Source: Modestobacter roseus (GTDB lineage Bacteria > Actinomycetota > Actinomycetes > Mycobacteriales > Geodermatophilaceae). From it: DNA of 64,000 nucleotides. The stretch spans positions 3,844,001 through 3,908,000 of the forward strand of contig NZ_VLKF01000001.1 of assembly GCF_007994135.1 (NCBI RefSeq). Direction: 5' to 3'. The position numbers were made by a program, and so were the translations under genes. A model generated the notes under the pieces. It worked only from the letters and a program-made list of their open reading frames with translations. It was not told where the DNA came from and ran no database searches. Of this stretch, positions 17,545 through 25,496 are shown piece after piece (within the stretch, counting starts at the first letter, position 1; each line of letters begins with the position of its first letter).

Positions 17545-17627
17545 TGTCAGCCAGTGACACGGAGCACTGTATGGCTCGTGTCACACGCTGACAAGGGGTG
17601 GCGGAGCGCAATTGTCAGCCAGTGACA
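17545..17627. promoter_or_regulatory. Triple operator TGTCA-N5-TGACA between TetR gene and P450 operon
   Basis: Three 15-bp sites lie at 17545-17559 and 17613-17627 (both TGTCAGCCAGTGACA) and 17579-17593 (TGTCACACGCTGACA). Their centres are exactly 34 bp apart, slightly over three helical turns. The two outer copies extend identically for 19 bp. They sit in the 194-bp gap between the divergent TetR gene and the hydrolase gene, the expected place for the TetR operators. Confidence 0.8.
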
Positions 17628-17686
17628 CGGACCGTCTGGCGAGTGGTGCGCCCCGTGTCGTTCCGCGCCGCTGGTTCACTTGACCC

Positions 17687-18334
17687 ATGACCGGGCCGCG
17701 CGACGAGCAGGACTGGGCAGCGGCGACCGCCGCACTCAACGTCGCCGAGCTCGTCAGTGAGCGCCGCGCAGCGAAGGTGCGGCCCACCCGGGTGGTGGCC
17801 GAGCGACTGGTGAGCGCCGCGATGACCCTGTTCGCGGAGCGGGGCTTCGAGGCGGTCACGGTCCAGGAGATCGCCGAGCGCGCGGGCGTCACCAGCCGGA
17901 CGTTCTTCCGGTACTACCCGACCAAGGAGACCGTGGTCGTCGACCTCTTCGACCGCTCCAACACCCGCTTGGTCGAGCTCATCAGGACGACGCCGGCCGA
18001 CAACGGGGTGCAGGACATGCTGCGCGATGCGGTCGGCCGCTGGTTCCAGGAGTACGAGGACTTCTACCGCGCCACCACGGCCATCACCGAGGCCTCGCCG
18101 AGTCTGCAGTCCGCCGTGCTCCTGCGCAGCACCACCTGGGAGGAGCACCTCGCCGACGTGCTCCGCGAGAGGTTCCCGGAGCTCGACGACGACGTCCGGT
18201 GGGCCTTGGCCCTGCTGACCTTCGGCGTCCTGCGGGTTGCCCACCAGAAGGCCACCGCACGCAACATCTCCTACGAGAAGGCGGCCTTCGACGTGTTCGA
18301 GGCGCTGGCGGCCGTGTCGCGCGACCCTCGCTGA
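17687..18334 (+). CDS. TetR-family regulator of the P450 operon
   Basis: The 215-residue protein has a TetR helix-turn-helix at about residues 40-85 (RLVSAAMTLFAERGF, VQEIAERAGVTSRTFFRYYPTKE) after an unusually long 35-residue N-terminal extension, and a helical ligand domain after it. It is divergent from the seven-gene operon and faces the three TGTCA-N5-TGACA sites, so it is very likely the local repressor. TTCACT ends six bases before the ATG with no ribosome site, which could indicate a leaderless message. Its 3' end overlaps the convergent HAD gene by 64 bases. Confidence 0.9.
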   Translation: MTGPRDEQDWAAATAALNVAELVSERRAAKVRPTRVVAERLVSAAMTLFAERGFEAVTVQEIAERAGVTSRTFFRYYPTKETVVVDLFDRSNTRLVELIRTTPADNGVQDMLRDAVGRWFQEYEDFYRATTAITEASPSLQSAVLLRSTTWEEHLADVLRERFPELDDDVRWALALLTFGVLRVAHQKATARNISYEKAAFDVFEALAAVSRDPR

Positions 18335-19035
18335 ACCGTCTGCACCCGGCCGGTGACGGTGATCCCGTCGGGGGTCACCGCGAACCGCAGGTGTGACAGG
18401 TCCGGCGCGTGCGCGTCGGCGTCCAGCTCGTGGTGCGGGTGGGTGTCGCCGACGGCGAGGGTGGTGCACCCGGCGGCGCCGGCCGAGGCCAGCCCGGCGG
18501 GTGCGTCCTCGACGGCGAGGCAGCGGGCCGGGTCGAACCCGAGCCGGCGGGCGCCGAGCAGGAACGGGTCGGGGGCCGGCTTGCCGTGCTCGACGTCGTC
18601 GAAGGTCACGATCTCCCGCGGCCGGGGCAGCCCCGAGCCCGCCAGCCGCGCGGCGAGCAGCGTGCGGGTGCACGAGGTGACGATCGCCACCCGCTCGGGC
18701 GGCAGGGCGGCCAGTGCGTCGGCGGTGCCCGGCAGCACGGCGATGCCCGTCGCGGCCGCGTCGATCTCCAGCTGCTCGATCCGGGCGACGGCGTCGGCGA
18801 CCCGGTCGGCGGCGAGCAGCTGCCCGATCACCTGCACCGCGGGGCGGCCGCCCATGCCCAGCTCGGTGAGCACGGCCGGGTCGACGCCGTGCTCGTGTGC
18901 CCAGGTGTCCCAGGCGGCGAGGGCACCGCTCATGGAGTCGATCAGCGTGCCGTCCATGTCGAACAGGACGGCGTCGAACGTCCGCCCGGTCAGCGCGGCG
19001 AGGTCGAGCGAGGGGGCGGCGGTGGGCTCGGGCAC
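18271..19035 (-). CDS. HAD-family phosphatase (beta-phosphoglucomutase-like)
   Basis: The 254-residue protein has motif I AVLFDMDGTLIDS, motif II IVTSCTR, lysine in VEHGKPAPDPFLLGARRLG and motif IV CLAVEDAPAGLASA. This is the sugar-phosphatase/phosphoglycolate-phosphatase branch with a helical cap. The GTG start has GAGGA seven bases upstream. The last 25 or so residues read antisense through the 3' end of the TetR gene and look unlike a normal HAD C-terminus. Its original stop may have been lost when the P450 cluster was joined here. Confidence 0.88.
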   Translation of the reverse strand: MPEPTAAPSLDLAALTGRTFDAVLFDMDGTLIDSMSGALAAWDTWAHEHGVDPAVLTELGMGGRPAVQVIGQLLAADRVADAVARIEQLEIDAAATGIAVLPGTADALAALPPERVAIVTSCTRTLLAARLAGSGLPRPREIVTFDDVEHGKPAPDPFLLGARRLGFDPARCLAVEDAPAGLASAGAAGCTTLAVGDTHPHHELDADAHAPDLSHLRFAVTPDGITVTGRVQTVQRGSRDTAASASNTSKAAFS

Positions 19036-19058
19036 CCGGCGATCCTCGCAGCCCCGCG

Positions 19059-19514
19059 TCAGGGGACGACGGTCACCGGCCAGCGCCCCAGGCGCACGAG
19101 CCGCACGGCGACCGAGCCGACCACCCGGTGCCCGGCCTGCTCGGAGGCCCCGATGACGACGGCGTCGGCCAGCACCTGGTCGGCGATCCGGGTCAGCTCG
19201 GCGACCGGGTCGCCGCTGGCGGTGCGGTACTCGGCGTCCACCCCGAGCTGCTCGGCCGCCCGGGCCAGTTCCGCGCGGAGCTCGGCGTCGACCTCGGCCG
19301 CGGCGTCCCGGACCAGTGCCTGCGCACTCGGCACCCAGCCCGCCATCGCCGGCGCCGCCTCGGTCACGAAGACCGCGACCAGCCGGGACCGCTGCCGCCG
19401 GGCGAGGCCGGCGGCGTACGACGCGGCCCGCAGCGACGTCGGTGACCCGTCGACGCCGACCAGGATCACCCGCGGCCCGTCGGTCCCCCGTTCGAACGGC
19501 CCCACCTCGGTCAC
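19059..19514 (-). CDS. Universal stress protein (UspA family)
   Basis: The protein is about 151 residues and has one Usp domain: RVILVGVDGSPTSLRAASYA at the start and the nucleotide-binding end VVIGASEQAGHRVVGS...VTVV. Single-domain Usp proteins bind ATP or AMP and respond to stress. The start chosen is the GTG before TEVGPFERG, with GGATGG five bases upstream. A GTG six codons earlier is possible. The gene lies between the HAD and Rieske genes on the same strand. Confidence 0.85.
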   Translation of the reverse strand: MTEVGPFERGTDGPRVILVGVDGSPTSLRAASYAAGLARRQRSRLVAVFVTEAAPAMAGWVPSAQALVRDAAAEVDAELRAELARAAEQLGVDAEYRTASGDPVAELTRIADQVLADAVVIGASEQAGHRVVGSVAVRLVRLGRWPVTVVP

Positions 19515-19550
19515 GTCGCCATCCAAGCGCACCGGCCGGGACGTCGGCGG

Positions 19551-20894
19551 TCATGCGCTGGCGCGGTGCTCCAGGTCGGTGGCCCGGTCCAGGGCGGCGC
19601 ACTCGGCGGCGAAGTCGGCCAGTGCCCGGCGCAGCGCCACCCCGAGCCGGTCGGAGCGCACGTGCAGCTCGTCGCGGAGCAGCAGCGGCAGGCCGGTGGA
19701 CGCGGTGCCGGCCACCAGGCGCAGGTCCTCGGCCAGTGCGGCCTGCTCGGCGGCCACCTCGGCGGCCAGCACCGCCGCCGGCACCGGCTGCCCGTCGACG
19801 CCGCGGAGGAAGAGGCAGGTGTAGACCCGGGTCGAGTCGGCGTCCTCCGGTTGCAGCACCGTGACCACGGTGGTCCCCGCGCCGTCGGGCGGGGTCAGCC
19901 GCAGCAGCAGCTGGAACGGTGCCCGGTGCACGTAGGTCACCTGCAGCACCCCGTCCGCGACCGCCCGTTCCTGCCGGCTGCAGAACCCACCCGGTTCGCG
20001 GGTGACGGGCTGGTCGGGCACCTCGCCGTCCTGACCGGCGGCCGAGGCGTGCACGAACGGCACGTGCGCGACGTCGACGAGGGCGTCGACCAGTGGACCG
20101 GCCGGCGCGGCGGTCCGGGCCGGGGGCAGCCAGGCGGCGGTGCACCGGGGGTCGTCCGCCTCGGGCACCGGCAGTGGCCGGTCGCGCGGCTCGTCGGGCG
20201 CCAGCCAGATCAGCCCGAGCCGCTCCGTCACGCCCCAGGCCGGCGGATCGGCGTCCAGCGCCCCGCCGCGCCGGTGCACGGTCCAGTTCCGGCCGAGCAG
20301 CCGCACCTGGACGTACCCGCCGTCGCGCAGCTCAGCGGCGAGCGCCACCGGGTGCCAGGCGTGCTCCAGCGCCGGGTCGAGGTTGCCCAGCACCGGGCCG
20401 GCCGGCTCCGGCAGCTCGGGCACCTGCTCCGGGTCGGGCGCCGGGTGGGAGCCGCCGGCCCGCGGCGGCCGGGCGACCGTCGTGCGCTCGGGGGCCAGCC
20501 AGACCCAGCCGTCGCGCTCCTCGACCGCCCACGGCACCGCGAGGTCGGCGCGCGGCGGGGGAGCGCCGTCCGGGCCGAGCGCGGGGATGAGCGTGCAGCG
20601 GCCCTCGGCGTTGAACTGCCAGCCGTGGTAGCCGCACTGCAGCCGGCCGTCGACGACGGTCGCGGTGGTCAGCGGCACCAGCCGGTGCGGGCAGCGGGCG
20701 CCGACGGCGGTCACCTCGGCCCCGGGCGCCAGCCGGACGACGACGAACGGCTGACCGCCGGCGCCCACCGGGAGCGGCGACGTCCCGACGTCCGACGAGC
20801 GGGCCACCGGGTACCAGCCGGTGCCGTCACCGGCCCCTCCATGAGTCGTCCGCGTGCCCGTGCCCCGCGTGCCGCCAGCCCAGGAGAACGCCAT
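19551..20894 (-). CDS. Rieske non-haem iron oxygenase with second degenerate Rieske-like segment
   Basis: The 447-residue protein has an N-terminal Rieske domain with ligands C68-P-H70 and C87-x2-H90 (CPHRL, CGYHGW). Residues 180-236 (WHPVALAAEL, VQVRLLGR, WGVTERLGLIWLAPDE) parallel residues 27-135 of the first domain (WYPVARSSDV, WAVEERDGWVWLAPE) but lack the cluster loops. The catalytic domain shows DALVDVAHVPFVH, in which D274, H277 and H282 can form the iron facial triad. It is probably a terminal oxygenase needing a separate reductase; none is adjacent. The substrate is unknown. Confidence 0.82.
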   Translation of the reverse strand: MAFSWAGGTRGTGTRTTHGGAGDGTGWYPVARSSDVGTSPLPVGAGGQPFVVVRLAPGAEVTAVGARCPHRLVPLTTATVVDGRLQCGYHGWQFNAEGRCTLIPALGPDGAPPPRADLAVPWAVEERDGWVWLAPERTTVARPPRAGGSHPAPDPEQVPELPEPAGPVLGNLDPALEHAWHPVALAAELRDGGYVQVRLLGRNWTVHRRGGALDADPPAWGVTERLGLIWLAPDEPRDRPLPVPEADDPRCTAAWLPPARTAAPAGPLVDALVDVAHVPFVHASAAGQDGEVPDQPVTREPGGFCSRQERAVADGVLQVTYVHRAPFQLLLRLTPPDGAGTTVVTVLQPEDADSTRVYTCLFLRGVDGQPVPAAVLAAEVAAEQAALAEDLRLVAGTASTGLPLLLRDELHVRSDRLGVALRRALADFAAECAALDRATDLEHRASA

Positions 20895-20969
20895 GTGCCC
20901 ATGTCAGCAGGGGTGGGTTACCCGCGCGTTGCACCCGGGTGGAGTTCTCCGGCCGATTCGGACGTTCTC

Positions 20970-21044
20970 GCAACTTTTCTGCAACGTGTTGCCACGTGAT
21001 CTTCCCCATGTGTGCGTCGCGCCGCCTATGGTGACCGCGATCAC
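20970..21044. promoter_or_regulatory. Regulatory region of acetate-transport operon: GCAAC repeats and CRP-type site
   Basis: GCAAC occurs at 20970 and 20981, and the second copy forms GCAAC-GT-GTTGC at 20981-20992. GTGACCGCGATCAC at 21031-21044 is an exact GTGA-N6-TCAC, the core of CRP/GlxR sites. A TATGGT hexamer at 21027-21032 may be the -10 box and overlaps it. The gap divides the leftward Rieske gene from the rightward DUF485/actP genes. Confidence 0.6.
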
Positions 21045-21073
21045 GACTCAGGCGACGCACAGAGAGGTGTGCC

Positions 21074-21448
21074 GTGACCACACCGAACGACCGCAGGTTG
21101 TTGACCGCGGAGGAGTACCGCCAGGCCCAGGACTCACCGGAGTTCACCGAGCTCCGGCGCCGCTTCCGCAGCTTCGCCGTCCCCATGACCGTGGCCTTCC
21201 TGGCCTGGTACCTGCTCTTCGTCCTGCTCTCCACCTACGCATCCGACTTCATGTCGACCGAGGTGTTCGGCAACGTCAACCTCGGGATCCTGCTGGGGCT
21301 GGGCCAGTTCGTGAGCACGTTCCTCATCACCCAGCTCTACGTGCGGCACGCCAGCAAGAACACCGACCCCATCTCCGACGAGATGCGCAGCCGTCTCGAG
21401 GCGCACGAGTTCGCCACCCCGCGCAGTGAGGAGTTCCCCCGTGGCTGA
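21074..21448 (+). CDS. DUF485 membrane protein (acetate symporter partner)
   Basis: The 124-residue protein has two transmembrane helices (FAVPMTVAFLAWYLLFVLLSTY and a second at about 75-100) and the DUF485 pattern SPEFTELRRRFRSFAVP. DUF485 proteins (YjcH family) are regularly encoded directly before ActP-type symporters, as here, where the two genes overlap by eight bases. Its molecular role is not established. The GTG start has GAGAGG six bases upstream. Confidence 0.93.
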   Translation: MTTPNDRRLLTAEEYRQAQDSPEFTELRRRFRSFAVPMTVAFLAWYLLFVLLSTYASDFMSTEVFGNVNLGILLGLGQFVSTFLITQLYVRHASKNTDPISDEMRSRLEAHEFATPRSEEFPRG

Positions 21449-23054
21449 CGTGTTCGCCGCCGACGGCGCCACGATCGGCGAGCCGGCGATCAACATCTCG
21501 ATCTTCGGCGCGTTCGTGCTGGTGACGCTCTTCATCACCTTCCGCGCCAGCCGCACCAACAAGAGCGCTGCGGACTACTACGCCGCCGGCCGCAACATCA
21601 CCGGCACGCAGAACGGCCTCGCGATCGCCGGTGACTACCTGTCGGCGGCCTCGTTCCTCGGCATCGCCGGCGCGATCGCCATCTACGGCTACGACGGCTT
21701 CCTCTACTCGATCGGCTTCCTCGTCGCCTGGCTGGTGGCGCTGCTGCTGGTGGCGGAGCTGATGCGCAACACGGCCCGGTTCACCATGGCCGACGTCCTG
21801 GCCTTCCGGATGCGGCAGGGGCCGGTCCGCACCGCGGCCGCCATCTCCACCCTGTTCGTCTCGCTCTTCTACCTGCTCGCCCAGATGGCCGGCGCCGGTG
21901 GCCTGGTCGCCCTGCTGCTGGGCGTCAGCGGCGCGGCGGCCGAAGCCCTCGTCGTCGTGGTCGTCGGCGGGCTGATGATCTTCTACGTGCTGGTCGGCGG
22001 CATGCGCGGCACGACCTACGTCCAGATGATCAAGGCGACGCTGCTCATCGCCGGAGCGCTGGTGATGACGATCTGGGTGCTGGCCGAGTACGGCTTCAAC
22101 CTCTCCTCGCTGCTCGGCGGGGCGGTCTCGTCCGAGGGCCAGCAGGTGCTGTCGCCCGGCGCCCAGTACGGCGTCTCGGGCACGACCCGGCTGGACTTCA
22201 TCAGCCTGGCGCTCGCCCTGGTGCTCGGCACCGCCGGGCTGCCGCACGTGCTGATGCGCTTCTACACCGTGCCCACCGCCAAGGACGCCCGGAAGTCGGT
22301 CGTCTGGGCCATCTGGCTGATCGGGGCCTTCTACCTGTTCAGCCTGGTCATCGGCTACGGCGCCGGGGCCCTGGTCGGCTCGGAGGCGATCCTCGCCGCA
22401 CCCGGTGGGGTCAACGCGGCGGCCCCGCTGCTGGCGTTCGAGCTCGGCGGCACGGTGCTGCTGGGCATCATCGCCGGCGTCGCCTTCGCCACGATCCTCG
22501 CGGTCGTCGCCGGGCTGACCATCACCGCGTCGGCGTCCTTCGCCCACGACGTCTACGCCTCGGTGCTGAAGAAGGGCCAGGTGGAGGCGAACGCGGAGGT
22601 CCGGGTCGCCCGGATCACCGCCGTCGTCATCGGCGCGGTCTCGATCGGCCTGGGCATCCTGGCGCTGCAGGCGGGCATCAACATCGCCTTCCTGGTGGCC
22701 CTGGCCTTCGCGGTGGCGGCCTCGGCGAACCTGCCGACGATCCTCTACACGCTGTTCTGGAAGGACTTCACCACCCAGGGCGCGCTGTGGTCGATCTACG
22801 GCGGCCTGATCGTCTGCATCGGCCTGATCATCTTCTCGCCGGTGGTCTCGGGGTCGGAGACGGCGATGTTCTCCAACTTCGACATCGCGTGGTTCCCGCT
22901 GCGCAACCCCGGCCTGGTGTCCATCCCGCTGTCGTTCTTCCTCGGCTGGCTGGGCACGAAGATCTCCAAGGAGAAGCCGGACGTCGACAAGTACGCCGAG
23001 CTCGAGGTCCGGTCGCTGACCGGCATCGGCGCGGAGAAGGCGGTCGCGCACTGA
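21441..23054 (+). CDS. ActP/MctC-type sodium-solute symporter (acetate/short monocarboxylates)
   Basis: The 537-residue protein has the SSS-family plan with about 13 transmembrane helices. Family segments include DYYAAGRNITGTQNGLAIAG, the conserved GDYLSAASFLG and PHVLMRFYTVP. It should import acetate or related short monocarboxylates with sodium or protons. The GTG start overlaps the DUF485 stop and is served by a GGAG inside that gene. The operon ends at a strong hairpin. A CRP-type site upstream suggests carbon-status control. Confidence 0.92.
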   Translation: MADVFAADGATIGEPAINISIFGAFVLVTLFITFRASRTNKSAADYYAAGRNITGTQNGLAIAGDYLSAASFLGIAGAIAIYGYDGFLYSIGFLVAWLVALLLVAELMRNTARFTMADVLAFRMRQGPVRTAAAISTLFVSLFYLLAQMAGAGGLVALLLGVSGAAAEALVVVVVGGLMIFYVLVGGMRGTTYVQMIKATLLIAGALVMTIWVLAEYGFNLSSLLGGAVSSEGQQVLSPGAQYGVSGTTRLDFISLALALVLGTAGLPHVLMRFYTVPTAKDARKSVVWAIWLIGAFYLFSLVIGYGAGALVGSEAILAAPGGVNAAAPLLAFELGGTVLLGIIAGVAFATILAVVAGLTITASASFAHDVYASVLKKGQVEANAEVRVARITAVVIGAVSIGLGILALQAGINIAFLVALAFAVAASANLPTILYTLFWKDFTTQGALWSIYGGLIVCIGLIIFSPVVSGSETAMFSNFDIAWFPLRNPGLVSIPLSFFLGWLGTKISKEKPDVDKYAELEVRSLTGIGAEKAVAH

Positions 23055-23078
23055 CGGCCGGCCGTTCCGGCAGCTAGG

Positions 23079-23112
23079 ACGAGGCCCGTCCCCCTCGGGG
23101 GGCGGGCCTCGT
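23079..23112 (+). terminator. Hairpin terminator after the acetate symporter gene
   Basis: Two 16-base arms pair with one G-U wobble around a two-base loop. The hairpin starts 25 bases past the stop codon. There is no clear T-run. Confidence 0.8.
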
Positions 23113-23169
23113 GCCGTCCCGGGCGTCGTGGTGCGGACGGCGGCCCGGTGGTGTTCCGGCGGTGGTGGC

Positions 23170-23613
23170 TCAGGCGGTGGCGCGGGCGGGCTCCTCGACC
23201 AGCGGGGAGTCGACCAGCGGGGAGTCGACCAGCGGGGACGCCGGCAGCACGGTGTCGGCGGCCAGCACGGTGTCGACGGCGTCCCGGGCGGCCGGGACGG
23301 CGGCGGCGACGGAGCGGCGCCGGCGGACCGCCCAGCGGCTGACCAGCCCGGCCAGCACGAGGCAGCCGGCGAGGGCCTGCTCGGCCGGTGCGGTGACCGC
23401 GACGGCCAGGGCGGCGAGGTGGACCACCGTCAGCAGCGCCGAGGCGGCGCCCACCCGGGTCGGGAGGCGCAGCGTGGGCAGGTGGACGGTCGGCAGGTGT
23501 GCGTTGTGCAGGTGTGGGGTGGGCGCGGACAGGTGCACGAGGACCTCCAGCAGGTCGGGTGCCCGCCGCGCCGGCGTCCCGGTCCGCCCGGAGGCGGGAC
23601 GGGGCGCCGGCAC
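23170..23613 (-). CDS. Small predicted membrane protein of unknown function
   Basis: The 147-residue frame has strong G/C bias at codon position three and is therefore probably real. One long or two short hydrophobic helices lie at about 55-90. Before them is a repetitive histidine/leucine segment (HLPTVHLPTLRLPTRVG) and at the C-terminus a tandem SPLVD repeat encoded by three copies of a 15-bp unit. No family is recognised. It lies 22 bases downstream of the manganese catalase gene on the same strand and may be co-transcribed with it. The start is uncertain. Confidence 0.55.
   Translation of the reverse strand: MPAPRPASGRTGTPARRAPDLLEVLVHLSAPTPHLHNAHLPTVHLPTLRLPTRVGAASALLTVVHLAALAVAVTAPAEQALAGCLVLAGLVSRWAVRRRRSVAAAVPAARDAVDTVLAADTVLPASPLVDSPLVDSPLVEEPARATA
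23195..23239. repeat. 15-bp tandem repeat, three copies
   Basis: TCGACCAGCGGGGAG occurs three times head to tail (last base varies in copy three). It lies in frame at the 3' end of the small membrane-protein gene and encodes the SPLVD repeat. Confidence 0.9.
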
Positions 23614-23635
23614 GGCGGCGGCACGGCGGGACGCC

Positions 23636-24499
23636 TTACTTGAGCGCGTCCTTCGCCTTCTGCAGGAGGCCCTGCATGGGCACCGGCGGGGTGCCGTAGA
23701 GGCGCGGGTCGCCCGGCGGCAGGACCGGCGCGTCGGCGTGCGCGGCGATCGGCGCGGCGCTGAGCGTGTTGTCCGTGCCGTCCAGCGCGGGGCCGTTCGC
23801 CCAGCGGCCGTTCGCGGCCTCGGCGCCGTCGGAGGCGTCGAGGAAGGTGTAGGCGAACTCCGGCGGCTCCTCGTCCATCGGGAAGGCAGCCGGCACCGGG
23901 ATGCCGTCCAGCCCGTCGGACGTGAGCTCCTCGATCGCGGCGAGCCACTGCATCTGGTGGTAGTGGTCCCGCGCGATGAGGAAGCGGAGGGTGTCCTTGA
24001 CGCCCTTGTCGTCGGTCATGTTGTAGAGCCGGCTCACCTGCAGGCGGCCCTGCATCTCGGCCGTCGCGTTGTAGTGGAAGTCGGCCATCAGGTTCCCGCT
24101 GGCGGTCACGTACCCGCCGCTCCAGGGCAGGCCCATGCTGTCCCGGAGGTAGGCGCCGCCGCCGTTGACGATGGCGTGCTGCGGGTTGCTCTGCCCGTAC
24201 GCGGCAGCGCTCTCCTTGGAGTGGTCGGCCGAGTCCGGCTTCAGCGGCTGGTGGTCCAGCAGCCGGTCGATCAGGGTCACCAGGATCTCGACGTGGGCGA
24301 GCTCCTCGGTGCCGATCGCCAGCAGCATGTCCTTGTACTTGCCGGGCAGCCGGCAGTTCCAGCCCTGCAGCAGGTACTGGGTGGCCACGGTCATCTCGCC
24401 CCACTGGCCGCCGAGCACCTCCTGGAGCCGGCGTGCGTAGTTGGCGTCGGGGCCGTCGGGCTTGGCCTCGTACTGCAGGGCGTGGGTGTGGGTGAACAC
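23636..24499 (-). CDS. Manganese catalase
   Basis: The 287-residue protein has the ferritin-like four-helix bundle of dimanganese catalases. Ligand segments seen are GGQWGEMTVATQYL, TEELAHVEIL (ExxH), FHYNATAEMQGR and ARDHYHQMQW. The enzyme disproportionates hydrogen peroxide in the cytoplasm. The C-terminal third (PEFAYTFLD, GPALDGTD) is the usual lasso region. The GTG start before FTHTHALQYE has AGGAGA six bases upstream. It ends 22 bases before the small membrane-protein gene. A large inverted repeat lies in the gap upstream. Confidence 0.92.
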   Translation of the reverse strand: MFTHTHALQYEAKPDGPDANYARRLQEVLGGQWGEMTVATQYLLQGWNCRLPGKYKDMLLAIGTEELAHVEILVTLIDRLLDHQPLKPDSADHSKESAAAYGQSNPQHAIVNGGGAYLRDSMGLPWSGGYVTASGNLMADFHYNATAEMQGRLQVSRLYNMTDDKGVKDTLRFLIARDHYHQMQWLAAIEELTSDGLDGIPVPAAFPMDEEPPEFAYTFLDASDGAEAANGRWANGPALDGTDNTLSAAPIAAHADAPVLPPGDPRLYGTPPVPMQGLLQKAKDALK

Positions 24500-24644
24500 G
24501 GGCGTTCTCCTCTGGTCGAGCCGTTCGCCGTGCCGTCCCGTGCGGGGCGACACACTCCAGATGCCCCCGCGCCGTGACACCCCCGTGCCGTCCGGTGGCC
24601 CGTCGGGGCCGACCTCGGGAGGTGCTGGCGTCCCCGGCCGGTGC

Positions 24645-24701
24645 CGAGATCTGCGATCTCGTGGCGTCCAGGCCCTGGATGCCACGAGATCGCAGATCTC
24701 G
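24645..24701. repeat. Near-perfect 28-bp inverted repeat
   Basis: The arms 24645-24672 and 24674-24701 are reverse complements with one G/A mismatch that still allows a G-U pair in RNA. The outer part CGAGATCTGCGATCTCG is itself palindromic apart from its central base, so the structure is nested. It lies 17 bases past the stop of the leftward histidine kinase gene, so it may terminate that gene. It is also 146 bases upstream of the catalase start. Confidence 0.85.
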
Positions 24702-24717
24702 TAGGGGGCGCTCGCCG

Positions 24718-25434
24718 TCAGCGGTCGGGCAGGCGGACGACCAGGGTGAAGGCGCCGTCCTCGGCGCGGCACCAGGCCAGCCGGCCACCCAGCTCACGGG
24801 TCTGCCGCTGCACCGACCACAGCCCCAGCCCGGTCAGGTCGACCGGTGGCGTCGGCTGGCTCAGGTGCCCGAGCACCTGCTCGGCGGGGACCCCGTGCTG
24901 GGTCAGGGCGAGCTCGACCCAGCTGCCCCGGCGGCGGACCACCAGCCGGACCTCCGCACCCCGGCCGTGCCGGTGGGCGTTCTCCAGCAGGTTGGTGAGG
25001 ATCCGCTGGACCCGGGCGTCGGCGACCGCGACGTCACCGGCCTCCGGCGCCAGCTCCAGCCGCAGCTGGTGCGGGGGCAGGCCCGAGGCGCCGACGGAGG
25101 CGCGCAGCACCTCGGCGAGGCGGCGCACCCCCCGCCGTTCCGGGGCGCCGCCGGTGGCGTTCGCGGTGCGCAGCATGGACGACAAGTGGCGCGCCTGGTC
25201 GCGAGCCAGCTGCAGCAGCTCCGGCGGCCCGGCGGCGTCACCGTCGAGCCGGTCGAGGACGGACTCCAGCGCGGCCAGCGGGCTGCGCATGTCGTGGCAC
25301 AGGGCGCGCACGAGCGCATCCCCGGTGCTCACCGCCTCCTGCCCGGTCGTGGGCAGGAGGCCGCGCACGGTCCGGACCAGCTCGGTGACCAGGGCGGGCA
25401 GTGACGCGGGTCGTGTGTCGGCGGCGAGGGTCAC
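24718..25434 (-). CDS. Soluble sensor histidine kinase
   Basis: The 238-residue kinase has no membrane segment and no recognised sensor domain. The H-box is ALCHDMRSPLAALES (His near residue 50). The ATPase domain has ILTNLLENAHRHGRG (N-box) and a G-box reduced to DLTGLGLWSVQRQTRELGG. The usual D-x-G-x-G (G1) box is not obvious between them. It faces a response regulator gene across 62 bases. The GTG chosen has GGAGG five bases upstream; a second GTG two codons earlier is poorly spaced. It may sense through a partner protein. Confidence 0.82.
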   Translation of the reverse strand: MTLAADTRPASLPALVTELVRTVRGLLPTTGQEAVSTGDALVRALCHDMRSPLAALESVLDRLDGDAAGPPELLQLARDQARHLSSMLRTANATGGAPERRGVRRLAEVLRASVGASGLPPHQLRLELAPEAGDVAVADARVQRILTNLLENAHRHGRGAEVRLVVRRRGSWVELALTQHGVPAEQVLGHLSQPTPPVDLTGLGLWSVQRQTRELGGRLAWCRAEDGAFTLVVRLPDR

Positions 25435-25496
25435 GGGCACCTCCGGGATGGCGGTCGGTCAGCCACGCCGGGCGCAGCGGAACGAACGGGAGTGAC

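Noticed and set aside
20970-20992. RamB-type binding site in the GCAAC repeats.
   Set aside because: The sequence only partly resembles the published RamB consensus as I recall it, so I list it only as unassigned repeats.
24645-24701. Phage or tRNA attachment site.
   Set aside because: No tRNA, integrase or excisionase is near. The structure is a hairpin, not a direct repeat pair.
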